Assembly (NCBI GenBank): GCA_021613335.1
Contig: JAJTWR010000278.1
Coordinates: 1,541,001 to 1,605,000, forward strand
Reading direction: 5' to 3'
DNA from: Whitmania pigra
Lineage: Eukaryota; Annelida; Clitellata; Hirudinida; Haemopidae
Length of the DNA stretch: 64,000 nucleotides
Under the pieces are notes generated by a model. It saw nothing but the letters and a program-made list of their open reading frames with translations. It did not search any database and had not been told where the DNA came from. This document shows, piece after piece, positions 1 through 12,260 of this stretch. The first letter of the stretch is position 1. Each line of letters opens with the position of its first letter. The position numbers were made by a program, and so were the translations under genes.

Positions 1-9
1 TTATTATTA

Positions 10-77
<68 letters not shown>

Positions 78-190
78 ATTATTATTATTATTACTATTAT
101 TATTATTATTCTTATTATTATTATTATTGTTGTTGCTGTTATTATTGTTGTTGTCGTTGTTATTGTTGTCGTCGTCGTCTTTTTTGTTGT
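1..190. repeat. ATT/TTA microsatellite grading into TTG/GTC
   Basis: A nearly pure TTA array fills about the first 128 bases. It is followed by interrupted GTT, GCT and GTC triplets to about 190. The array starts at the window edge, so its true length is unknown. Confidence 0.95.
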
Positions 191-1658
191 GGTTATTCGC
201 AAGGATATCCTGGGATGAATGTTTGCGTCGAGAATATTTGAATAAAAAAATAAATAACAAATTAAATAAGAAAGTTATTAAATAAAATAATACAAAGGTA
301 CAGATTGAAGAAAGTGCTAAATATGGTTAATAATAATAATTCCAATGTCAATAGTTCAGTGAACCTCAATTAAGCCATTAATTCATTTAAGTTTCTTAAC
401 TTCGTCAACGTGGAAGTAATTGATGTGGGATTTCTTTAAAAGCAATTATATGGAACTTTAATGAGTGAATCATATCAAACTATTAATAATTTGAAATTTT
501 GCATAACGCAGCACGTATTACATCATAGGACACGTACGAATTGCAAATTCTTTCTTAACAAAGAGATCTTGATAAGAGTCTCAAAATATTTCCATAACAA
601 TTGAAAACAAGAGGTTATAAAATGTCATAAATTGAGGTTATAAAATGTCATAAATTGAGGTTGTAAATGTCTTACATGATCGGCTTGGTGCAAATTTTAG
701 TTGCCCTAATTAACATTTTGAGTTGTAATTTGTATTCTTAACTGCTTATGTATAATTAAACTTTTATATCATTCTATGCCAATTTTAAACCTATTTTAAA
801 CTTTTGAATTAAATTTTTATTTAAACTATCATTTCATCTTCAGATCACGAGAGTCCTAGAAGTTGAATTTTTCTTTAAGAATATTTCTTGTCTTAAAAAC
901 ATAATAATAATAATAAAATAATAAGAACAACAATAATAATATACATTAAAATTATATCCACTGGAATTGCTATCGAATGAATTGTGGTTCTGAAAATGAA
1001 CATCTCATCTGTTTCATGTCTCTTTTTGAGTGAAACCTTTTTAAGGATTTTTGAGTAAATTAAAATAAACTCCGTGGTAAAAATGCATTTATTCAATATT
1101 AAGTTTTAATTTTATAATACTAAGTCATAATTCAATATTAAGTTTTAATATTATAATATTATGAATAAATTTTAAGTTTTATTTAAGAAGAAATTTTAAG
1201 TTTTAATATAATAATATTAAGTTTTAATATTATCGGTTTTACTTAAAGATCGATTTTAAATGATTATCCTTCATTTCGCAGAAAAATAAAATCTAAGCGC
1301 CATCTTGTGGAAACACGATAATGTGAAAGTTAGTTCGATTAACGTTAATATTACGTAATTAGTCGAAGAAGTCGGACAATCACAAAATTAAAATTAATTT
1401 TTTAAATTCCAAATTATCATTTCGTTTGTAAAAACAAAACAATTGAATTTGATGATAGCGCTGTAATAACATGCAATTAAAAAACATTATTTTATTAAAT
1501 AGTAAAATTGAAGATAATTGGTAATCTTAAATTACTTTGCTGTGCAAATATTATATTACAATTAATAAATTTAAATTTATTAAAAATAAATAGTTCTAAA
1601 TATATACAAATCTAAGCATTTGGAAACCAGACACTGACATCTTGAAAGTGGAACTTAT
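191..1658. other. AT-rich intergenic DNA, no gene seen
   Basis: All frames are broken and there is no exon-like island. Near 608-665 a unit of about 26 bases containing GGTTATAAAATGTCATAA occurs twice in tandem, followed by a degenerate third start. The phrase AAGTTTTAATATTATAAT recurs several times at 1,100-1,240, suggesting short local duplication. Confidence 0.7.
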
Positions 1659-1679
1659 GTTGTTGTTGTTGCTGCTGCT

Positions 1680-1726
<47 letters not shown>

Positions 1727-1762
1727 TGTTGTTGTTGTTGTTGTTGTTGTTGTTGCTGCTGT
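1659..1762. repeat. Compound TTG/CTG/TAG microsatellite
   Basis: Blocks of TTG, CTG, a pure TAG run at about 1,680-1,725, then TTG and CTG again. The block order suggests successive point changes spreading inside one triplet array. Confidence 0.95.
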
Positions 1763-4178
1763 GAGCCCAGTTAATGCTTTGTTTGAAGAACCATCAAAGA
1801 ACTGCTTGTTCTGCTCATCACACCTGCCCAACTCAATCCAGGTGACACAATGGTTCTGTTGTCTGGAGTCAAATCCTCAGCATTTCCATGAATCACTCAA
1901 GCAGATCATCTTCACGCACGAGTGCATAATGAATGTCTACATTCATTAGCTTCTCACGTCGTTAATCAATAAATATCTGTAAATCAATGTGCAAATTTTT
2001 ATAACGACAAGAACTAATAATAAAAAATATTAATATTAAAAATTAATATTCATATTAAAATATTACATTAATAATAAAATATAATATTCATAATAAAAAT
2101 TAAAATTCACAATAAAATATAATATTAATAATAAAAAATAATATTAATAATAATAAAACCATGGAGTTGCATTCGGCGGATGCTTCAATGACCTTTTATG
2201 GTTGAAGATTTAACACAAATTTCCTCTGAAATGATTCAACGTGGGCACCTTCCTGCGAAAGACAAAAGAATGTAAAAAATAGAAAAATAAGCAATTACTA
2301 AATACAGATTTAAAATGTTTAATTTGTGACTAAAAAGGCAGGAAAACGATAAAAAGTCAAAGGTCAGAAAGATATCCACTCTACTTTTTTGAAATCTCAA
2401 AATTATTCAAAAGAACAAACTCACGATTAATCCCGATTAATAAAAGTAGAACATGACACAAGTTTGTAATTTTAAAATAAATCTTATTTAATTCAAAAAT
2501 TGTTCTTTTTTTTTATATAAATGTTTATTGTTCCATTAGGGTTCCAATTGTGTAAACATCGGAAGGTTGAAAGAATTTCATTTGCATTTGAAATTAACGA
2601 AACAACTCCATCTTTCGTCTAAAATCGTCAAACAGCGGGTGATTCAGGTGTGCGTGTCTGATTAACATGATGTTGCGCAACATTCTGTACTGCTAATTCC
2701 TGCGATGTTATGCTCTAAGGATTCAACATTTTATTATTATTAATAATATTATTATTATTATTAAATTTTTATTATATTATATTGATCAAGACCTTGCGAT
2801 ATCGTATAACAACATTACGGACATCCATGTCTAAATGTTTTTATTGATGCAACCACAACACAACAACGCAAACAGTTTTTTTAATTTTTTTGCAGTTCAA
2901 TCGATTATTTAAAGTTCATTTAAATGTTTATTAATTATAATTCATTTAGACGTGTTAAGATTGAAGTTAAACATTTCAATTAAATATTCATTATAATATG
3001 CTAAAGAGAATCCAATTAAAGGATTCCCTTCTAGCAATCATAAGTCAGGAATATCCATGAAGACCTTAGTGATATAGATTGAATTAAGGTTAAAAGGTCA
3101 AACTGTAAATAACCAAAGGAATAGCAATGGCAATTATCATTATATTATATTCATTAACGATTGCATAATTTACTTAATTAGCATTGTTCCACTCATTCGG
3201 AGATAATAACATAAAAAAATTGTACCGACAAATGAGGTGCTGCTGAGCATCACGTGAGCGAGTGAGTAGTTGATGAATAATTAATTAGCTGAATGAGTAG
3301 TTGATGAATAATTAATTAGCTGAATGAAGTGGTACTTCAAATCTTGTGAATGGAACACGAGCTGGCCTTTCATTATCATGTTTATTGATAAGATAACTTG
3401 TTGCTAAGCTCAACTACTGTCCTGATAAGAAGAACTCATGCGTTAGTAAAATACTTTTCATCAACAAACACATTGTTCATTTCAGCAATAACAACGCATG
3501 CGATAATAAAGTAATGAAATCTTTTAATGTGAAGACGACGACAACGACGACGATGTTGATGATGATGATGAGTCATATTGGAAAATCCGTTATAAAAACG
3601 GCAAACTGAGAAGGAAGTATTTTACGCGTTTGAAACAATTTCCATGTTTTCCAACTGATGGTGATGAAGATTACGAGGATGATGACGGGATGATGAATAT
3701 TATGAAATGATGGTGTGAAATGGAGGGATGATGATGATGATGATGATGTTGACAATGCCGATGATGATGATATGAATGCAAGAGGACCTTGGAGGTAAAA
3801 TTCATAAATGTGACCTTCTCTTTTTAAGCCGATCATTCCCAAAAGGGGCGGGGCTAATTATAATTTTTATTGTTATTGATACCAGAACATCCTAAAGATA
3901 GCAGCAGTATAATAAATGAATGAATAAATAAATAAATAGTTACTTGGTTAAACTAAAATTACGTCACAAGCTGAATATTTAATGTCAATCTAGGAGGCAG
4001 TTTGTGATGCAATCATTAGGATGTCGGAAATGAATTCGTACGAAGCACGCAGGCGATACCGACACCTGTTTGCATGCGCGCTAAATTATTAAAACATGGG
4101 CATCGGGGCTACGTTACTTCATTACTTCGTTGGACGCTTGAAAACTTTGACACCAGCAAGCCTAAACAGTGGATTAGC

Positions 4179-4212
<34 letters not shown>

Positions 4213-4396
4213 TCAACAACAGCTTTAATCTAATCAACAACAAGTTGATAGTTTTTTTTTTAATTTCGTAGTTTTCAGAACTTTTAAAGGAGATAAAGCG
4301 AGGTGAGAATTACAATATTAAACGCTTGTGGCGCAATATAAACAAACATATTATTGGTTACTATTGTTTGTAATATTACTATCAATGTTAAAAACA

Positions 4397-4428
<32 letters not shown>

Positions 4429-4709
4429 TATTATTATTGTTTGCAATATTACTATTAATGTTAAAAGGTTTCTGAAGCTATTTTAATGTTTCAACGTCGA
4501 ACATTTTCAGAGTTTATGCTAATGTTTCAATATCGACCAGTTTCTGATGTAAATTTTGTCAAAGATTTGAGATTCAATATCTCGTACCTCGTTTACAAAT
4601 TCATTTTAAAAAAATCAAAATACATAAATCAACTATTAAAGCATCTATGATGACGACGACGACGGTGATGATGATGATGATTGATGATGATGATGACGAT
4701 GACGATGAC

Positions 4710-4777
<68 letters not shown>

Positions 4778-7445
4778 CGACGAAGACTGCGATTGTTATA
4801 ATCGTTGAAGCTTGTTGACTGTCACATTAGACAATTTCTGCGGACGTTACTTTGCTTTTATCATTTCCAATCATCGTCATCATCATCGTCGTCATCATCA
4901 TCATCATCATCATCATTATCGTCGTCGTTGTTATCATCATCGCCGTCACTTTTGGTGAGAATCGCATTTTCAACTGGATTTTTTGGCATCATCATTATCA
5001 TGACAGTCACTTGGCAATCTTCTGTAAACAAGTGCTTAAAACGTCTTTTCATCTTTTTATGTTCAGGTGAACTGAGACAAGCACAACTTCAGACGCTTTG
5101 ATCGTGTTTTCAACAATTTAAACTAATTCAATAACTTTGGTAATGTTAAGATTATTAATATTAACTAATTAATTATTGATTGTTGTGTTAGTTATGCAGA
5201 CATGAATTACTAATAATGAATCATTTTAACAGCGATATGTGCTGAGAGGTGGTTCAAATTGAGTTCATTCTCATGACACGCACTTAAGCACTGTTTGTTC
5301 GCGTGCAACAACTCGTGCAAACAATATGGAGTTTGGAACCCCAAACAGATTGATGATTCCTCGTTTTGAAAGGTGACAAGAAAAAGAACCGCCAAAATGT
5401 CAGACGCGAGCAAACGTCTGCTGCTTGTCTTGGATTTGTTTTCAATCCTCATTCGAAGAAAACTGCGATGACGTGAATGCAATTGTCTTCCTGCACGTTC
5501 ATTGGTTAGAAACCGACCGTAAAGGAGGAAATATATTAATTAATTAATTATTAAGATAGCGCTTCTGTGCACTATTAACTCTATTATTTTAGCGATAAAC
5601 TTGGAAATATAACAAGAATAACTTAGCATTTGATGGAATGAAGTTTGATGTAATTTAATTCAGTCCAATTCAGTGACTCCGTTGTTTGGTCCTCTTTTGA
5701 ATCAACAAAAAAAAAACTAACTCCGATTTAAAATTTAAAACTTTTCGGATGAAACAGAATTGGTTAAGAGGATTAATTAATTGGTTAAAAGGATTTCACC
5801 AAAACTTCGTTAACAAATGAATTCACTTTTAGTGATTGTTGTGTTCTGGATTAAATTATTAAATTCAATTAATAGCTGAGGAATGTTTGGTCATTAGTAA
5901 AACCACTTGCTAGCTGAAGAATATTTGCAGAGGAATTCATTCGACAAAGCTGATCTGAGGAAGGAAACATTGAAACATTGGAAATGACAAATGAACATTA
6001 AATCCTGTTTGTTGTTGCAGTAGAATGAAGTGCTTTCAAGTTGCACTGTGATGTCCCATTTGAAGGTCATTTGTTGGCCGTGATGACGATATCGATAATA
6101 ATAATAAGGATAATAAAAATAAAATTAATAATAATAATAATAACAACAATAAGATTTTACGTATTATTATTTATTATTATTAATTAGATATTGATTTCCA
6201 ACAAATAAACGTTAAACGTCAGAAAATGTAGAAAAGCAATCGAAGACTTGTGAGATGATGAGGCATCATGTAATGTTAATCTTGTAATTTCCTGACTACG
6301 AATTATTTCCAGTCTCATTAATGAGTAAGTTGTGATTGAGTGAGTAGTTAAGTTAGATTAAGTTGTTAGTAGACAGTCATTTAGTTAACCTTCAGCTAAA
6401 GATTGATTATCAATTACCCGACCCAACATTCCACAGTAATTAGCACAGAGGTCAAAGGTCTTTTAATCGAAGAAAATAATTTCATTCAATCCTTCTCAAT
6501 TGTTGTTGTCTTGCGAATCAAACTCCACACTAATTGGGAAATGTCGTTCGTTGAATGTCATTTTTCCATCACATTATTCAATTTATTCAATTAATTCCAT
6601 TAATTCAATTAATTCCATTATTCAATTAATTCCATTAATTCCATCATGTCGTGTTTCTTGAGACCCGTGAGAAAACATTGCCGTATAACGATTACATGCG
6701 ACTGATGGGAACAATTAAAAATTAATATTAATGTCCTATTTAATATTCGTGACTGATTTGCTTGCTATTGGACTGTTACGTAATTGTTACATTTATGTAG
6801 TTGTGCATTAAGAAATTGCTGAAATTATCGAGTTATGGATGAAAGTATTTATTAAAGATGACCATTTATAATTGTTGAAATTATTTATTAATAATGAATT
6901 TGTTTATTATGGACAAAGTCATTTGTTATATGAACGATAAAGTGAAAAAACAATGTTTGAGAAGGAAGGAAATATTTTGATTTTCAATGAAAATTTTGAC
7001 TCCACACTTCAAAAGCGCCTCCGAGATGATTTACGATGATTGATTGACAAATAATAAAAAATAATGCCGGCAAATATGAATGCAACAATGAAGAGTGATT
7101 AGTAATTATAAAATTCATTAATAAACTGGATAAGTAGTTCAACGAGCATGCATTCCATGTGCCTTGTGATGGCATTGAAATACGATGAATGGCTATTTTT
7201 AAAAAGGTTCCAGATGTAAATAATAATCGAATATTTATTCAAATCTATTTTTATTTATTCTCGCCATCTCATGTTACTTCATCGTAAGTTATCTCATCAC
7301 TTAATAATTCTGGTAATAAAACAATAAACCAGCAATAATAACAATAACAATGATAATAAATAACAGAAATAATATTTAAATCAATTTATGTAAAAGTTCT
7401 ACAGTATAAGTGGTATGTAACCACTGTTACATGTAATATATAAAC

Positions 7446-7448
<3 letters not shown>
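1763..7448. other. Gene-poor region with scattered microsatellites
   Basis: I see no convincing gene. A 62-codon open stretch at 1,761-1,949 ends an apparent exon with a CAG|GTGACA donor at about 1,841, but it has no recognisable homology and may be chance. A 31-base unit with TGATGAATAATTAATTAGCT is duplicated at 3,268-3,330. A CAA array lies at 4,177-4,222, an ATT array at 4,396-4,440 and an ATC/GTC array at 4,874-4,945. The open frames here read as poly-Asn, poly-Ser or poly-Ile and are repeat translations. Confidence 0.6.
4647..4790. repeat. GAT/GAC microsatellite
   Basis: Interrupted at its 5' side by GAC and GGT triplets, then pure GAT for about 80 bases. About 90 bases further on, at 4,874-4,945, lies an array of the complementary triplet (ATC/GTC), so the two could pair as a long hairpin. 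Confidence 0.95.
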
Positions 7449-7490
<42 letters not shown>

Positions 7491-7533
7491 CAGTATTATT
7501 ATTATTATTATTATTATATTATTATTATTATTA

Positions 7534-7624
<91 letters not shown>

Positions 7625-7625
7625 G
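7449..7625. repeat. ATT microsatellite, possible SINE tail
   Basis: About 175 bases of ATT with a few slips. It directly abuts the tRNA-like 3' end at 7,626. Read on the minus strand it would be a TAA tail of that retroposon. Confidence 0.9.
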
Positions 7626-7710
7626 ACTTACTAGGATTTGAACTCCTAACGGTCCATAAAGTGAAAGCCTCAGACTTAACATTTAAATAATTTATAACGC
7701 TCTGGCGACG
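7626..7710 (-). mobile_element. tRNA-derived SINE-like fragment with TAA tail
   Basis: On the minus strand the sequence contains AGTTCAAATCC at 7,644-7,634, a good match to the tRNA B box. About 50 bases upstream is TCGCCAGAGCG, a weak A-box match. It ends in TAAGTC followed immediately by a long TAA array. This order (A box, B box, simple-repeat tail) is the usual plan of a tRNA-derived SINE. I cannot show a second copy in the window, and the A box is weak, so the call is tentative. Confidence 0.4.
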
Positions 7711-9960
7711 CGAAAACACTTGTTATTGAGACATGTGTCACCGATGTGCACGATAACAGCTGAATTTACGTGCGTGGAGCGGTTCTGGATGTGAACGATT
7801 TGGAATTTCCGAGTTCCGTTTTGTTGATGCGTCATTCTTCGCTTCATGCGATCATTAAATTCACACGCACACACTGAAGTAGCCCAAGAGATTAGTTATT
7901 AATTAGAATCAATATTTATTGCGTAATTCCATCGAATAATTATGTAATTTGAAGTACATTATGTCATCACACAAATTGGATCCTTCTGCTAATTTGGATT
8001 CCATGCAAAACGTCCTCACGAACCTGGCACACGTTCGATTTGTTTCCTGTTTCTCTGAAAACTTTAAAACTTTATTTTTTAAACTTTCACTCAATTCATC
8101 TGAAGGATTGTGAAGGACTCACCTAACATTCCAATTATTCCTGCTCTTTTGAACCTCAGACATTATTTATTTCCAAAACATAATTTTGGAACCACAAACA
8201 TTATTTATTTCCAAAATATTATTTTTGAACCAAAAACATTATTTTATAACCACAAACGTTATTTTTGAACATTGCAGCCATTACACACGAGCACTCAATC
8301 CAAGGCAACAATTTAAAGCCTCTTGCATTGATTAAGCTTCACTTCGATACTTGCGTGTCTGAAATATTTTCTTCATTAACGACTCGCAGTTGCATCTTTA
8401 AGATAATTCTATTTATTATTATTATTATATATATATATATATTGATCATATTATATTATATTTATTGTGATTATGGATTCTGAAATATTTTTAAAGTGTG
8501 TCTAAAATGCAGTGAAGACTGAAGTAATATTTCTCTTTGGTGTCGCGTTAATGAGACCTTCAAAGTTGAACGTTTGCAAGCGAAGAAGTGAAATACGTGT
8601 CAAGTACTTCAAAACCAAGCTTGACTTTCTTAATGGTGAGTTAAGCAGAGGTTAACATCGGCGTGTTGTTTAAAACAAGTCTCAGGTTGAAAACGTCTGA
8701 AATGATATTAAGCTCCTTTCATGTGGGTTCAGCAAGTTGCAAACAATTGAAACTAATTCCTCAAGTTGTAAACAAAAATCATATTCGAGTTGAATGGGTT
8801 TATTCCTTACCACGTGCCCTCTAACACGCTAAAACGATGAGTTCGTTGTAATAATCTTTGGAAAACTTTTGAACGTTTTTAAGTGATGTTTCGCTAAAAT
8901 GAAGTGGAAACGTAACGATGAAATTATAATTAATTAATTAACTTATTTAATTATTTGTTCGTCAAAAATGAATCCATTTATTCATCATTTGTTTCCAAAT
9001 TCTCATCAAATTCCGATCGACTCAATGAAATGACTGAGGCATTCTTCATCTTCAACACTTCGTAATTCATTCATTCTCCAGGACAAAGATACAGCTGAAA
9101 AAGGAGGTCACTGAGGTTTACATTAAAGTTCCCTGATTGGTCAATCTTCACGGAAGTGGATAATCTCTCCAACTCTGAAATCTCAACATGCCATGACAAC
9201 GAGTTAGTCTCATTTTCATTTTTTCCTCCAGGTTTCGAGTTTTTGTTGAGTCAACAATGTTGAAGATGCATTTGTTGCATTCTTAATGTTGAATATCTAT
9301 TTGTCGGGTTTTAACGTTGTTTAAGCGTTTTTGCGTTCTTAAATACACACATGCATTCCTTCATAAAATTCTGGATTTATTCAACTCTCGCATAAATCGA
9401 TGATTTACAACAAAGTATTGATACTGTATCAGAAATAATACTAATAATAAAGATATTAAGAATTATTATTAATGTTGTAATAATTAATTGTAGTGATATT
9501 AGTTGGTTCAGTTGACGATAAAGTTATGTTAAATGTGATTATAAGTAAATCTCGCATTGACATCGTTAATAATTGAGCAGATGTTCTGGGGAGGGTTGAA
9601 AAACTTTTCTTTTGTGCAATTTTATAAAACAAATGGTTCAAATGAACCGATAAAACACGTGCAGCAAGCTATCGATAATAACACTGGTCCGTGTGGGTCT
9701 TTGAAATTATTGGAAACAGTTTTGTGGGACTGATTGGCATGAATTATTGTGTGGTTTACTTGTCGAGACAATAAATTTTACAGGAGATGGTGGCTTTCGT
9801 TCCCATGTTCTCATACGTTCATGTACAAGCGCTCTGGATTTGTGTATCGAGTTTTCTTATTGTTAAAATTATTCCTCTGACATACTTTCCTTTCTTCATA
9901 AAAGTTGTTACATAAGCAAAATCCCTATCGATGTAGAAAAAAGTTTGGTTCGTAAAAACC
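7711..9960. other. AT-rich intergenic DNA, no gene seen
   Basis: No exon is convincing. At 8,160-8,262 a unit of about 38 bases containing ACATTATTTATTTCCAAAA is repeated two to three times with decay. A TATA dinucleotide run lies at 8,427-8,443. A small splice-like stretch at 9,082-9,115 (CTCCAG acceptor, short open frame) could not be connected to anything. Confidence 0.6.
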
Positions 9961-12260
9961 TATAATATTAATATTATTATTTTTATTTTTATTTTCTCGG
10001 CCATGCAAACATTAACAATATCAATCGTTCAAAAAAAACCACTCCGAAAAATTTAGTGTCCGCAAAAGGGTCCGAGATCTTCCTGGACATGTAAGTTTAA
10101 AAGAACAAGACGTAGTTCGAAATGTCAATCGTACCGAAGAGCATCAAACGTTAATGTTAACGAGAGTTCGAGACTTGGACTTCTTTCTTCGGTGGCACCT
10201 GTGAGCCCTCCATACCTTGTAACTGTGATTTAGAACAGCAGTTACGATGTTCATAAGGCCTGTCCTCGTGACGCCGCAATCCTTCCAAAATCTAAACGAT
10301 TTTTGGGACATCACCCCTCTCCAGTTGCACACAAACGCGCCAACATTTGGTATCAATCTCAGAGTGCTTTCTGGAGCATTTCTCAGCATCCAAGTGTGAA
10401 CATCTTGAATGTCATACTTCAGTACTTTGTTGTCGTACACTCGGTCCAGGTTGTAGACATCTGAAAGGACGGCTACATCGCACACTATGTATGTGTTTTC
10501 TTTTCACGCACATCAATCAGGTATTCTGAGTCCCTGATCTGCAGGAATTCGTTGCTCTACTCTTGTTCTGTAGCCTCGTTTTAACAGTTCGTTTTCCATC
10601 TTTTTCATAACAACATTATGTCTCTCGTGTCTTGCGCCATCGGTTCTTGGGCATTTCTGGATCATATGCCCCAGTGACTCTAAGGATTGACAACCCTCAT
10701 CGCACCCCCTGGGAGCCTGCGGGTTCCATCTCGAAGCTCTAAGCCTGCAATGTAGTGCAGCAGCCCGGATCTTAACGCATCTGATATACTGGCCAGAATG
10801 AATTCTCGGGACCGCAGCTGAAATCCATTCGCTTATTCCAATTCCCTCGGTGAATGATCTCAGCCCGTAGCCGTCTACAGTTTTGTACAGTCTCTCCAAA
10901 GTTGCCGCTTTCCAATCCTGTTTTGGTTGTTTCGCCTCTGCTGTTCCAAATTTTCGAAATTCTCTCATAATCAGAGTTTTGTTTCTGAGAACATCAGTCA
11001 TGAAATCATTAAATCATGAAATCCTTATGACGGCCTGTCTCGGAGAAATTTTTTGTCAATCTATTCATTCCAAGACGAGGAACCCATTGCCTAAGTTGAA
11101 GAATTCCTAGACCTCCGGATTTAACGGGAGCATGATAAAATGGTTTCGGGACATCCCTTGGAAGATGCCAATGCCTTGTTGCCCTTCTAATCGCGGTGTC
11201 TGCGGAGTTCAGAGAACCGATGAATACCTCGTCAAAGATAAGTTTATGGACTAGACTTGGTAGCAAGTGAACTTTTAAAATATAAAGGCGTTGGCAAGGT
11301 TTTATTGGTGCTCTTGAAATTGAATGGAGCATTTTTTGAATCTCATCTCCGATCGACGCTGGCTGCTTCCGGACTCCAATCTCTATCCCCAGGTATTTGT
11401 ACGTCTGTGAAACATCGATTGCTTTGATATCTTCAGATTGTAATTTGAGGTACGTTCTGGGGTTGACTATCCAGCGTTTCTCTCTGCAGTGGGTTTCAGT
11501 TCTGAGCGTAGCGCATTTGTTTGGATTGATCCTTAGACCTGCGCTGCTCATTGCACTCTCTAGTTGCTCCATCAGTCTTTTCATTCCGATGTCCGTCGTC
11601 GACATTAGGACCAGATCGTCGGCGAATGCAATGTAATTGCACTTAGTCGTCGAACCTCTGCCAGCCATGATTCCAATTGATTGGTCCAATTTGCTGGTTA
11701 TCATGTTTATGACCGCATTGAATAGGGGGGGGGGACACTGGATCTCCCTGACGGACTCCTCTTTTCACTTGAATTTTTTCACTGAAACCCTCCTTGGTTT
11801 TCAGATAAACCTCATCTCCTTTGTTGAGTTCTGCTAGATACTCTAAGAAGAATGCCAAGTCTGGCAGCCGTTCTGAGGATGGTGTTATAAGACACGGAGT
11901 CGAAAGCTTTCGTAACATCAACAAAGGTCAGGTTTAATTTTTGGAGCTGTTCTCTCTTTTTTCGGATAATTGATTTAATCAGAAAGAGATTTTGTGCAAC
12001 GCCATCTCCTGGTCGGAATGCTTTTTGTCTCGATGACAAAGGCCAATATCCTAACATTCTCCCTCCAAGGATGCGATGAAACAAGCGGGCCATAATCGGA
12101 CCCACTGTAATAGGGCGATAATCACCCGGACTGGAAGCATCCTTATTCTTTGGAATGAAAGTGACGATTCCCGTCTTAAATGATGCAGGGGGTATTCCTG
12201 TTAGCAACCAGAGAGACATGCGAACGGCCAGATCATCATAATTGAATTTTTTAGGATGTC
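9961..12260 (-). mobile_element. R2-clade non-LTR retrotransposon, 5'-truncated and decayed
   Basis: Read on the minus strand, the fragments occur in R2 order. Reverse transcriptase motif A (FVDVTKAFD, near 11,925) comes first, then GVRQGDPVSP (near 11,740) and the catalytic FADDLVL (near 11,626). A C-C-H-C zinc knuckle follows (CDEGC...LGHMIQKC, 10,704-10,640), then a restriction-like endonuclease stretch with IPD and a later Asp (near 10,500-10,460). Normal R2 protein has N-terminal zinc fingers and a Myb domain. These are absent, so the element is 5'-truncated near 12,260. Frames are broken near 11,870, at a poly-C run near 11,730, near 11,005, and by two in-frame TGA codons just after IPD. 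The 3' UTR at 9,965-10,110 reappears at 38,251-38,384. R2 normally inserts in 28S rDNA, and no rDNA is visible here. Confidence 0.9.

Noticed and set aside
5210..5482. 90-codon minus-strand frame
   Set aside because: No recognisable domain, no splice or promoter context; consistent with chance.
7386..7719. Poly-Ile/poly-Asn proteins
   Set aside because: Translations of the ATT microsatellite.
9961..12260. Functional R2 element in a 28S gene
   Set aside because: Frames are broken in several places and no rRNA-like sequence flanks it.
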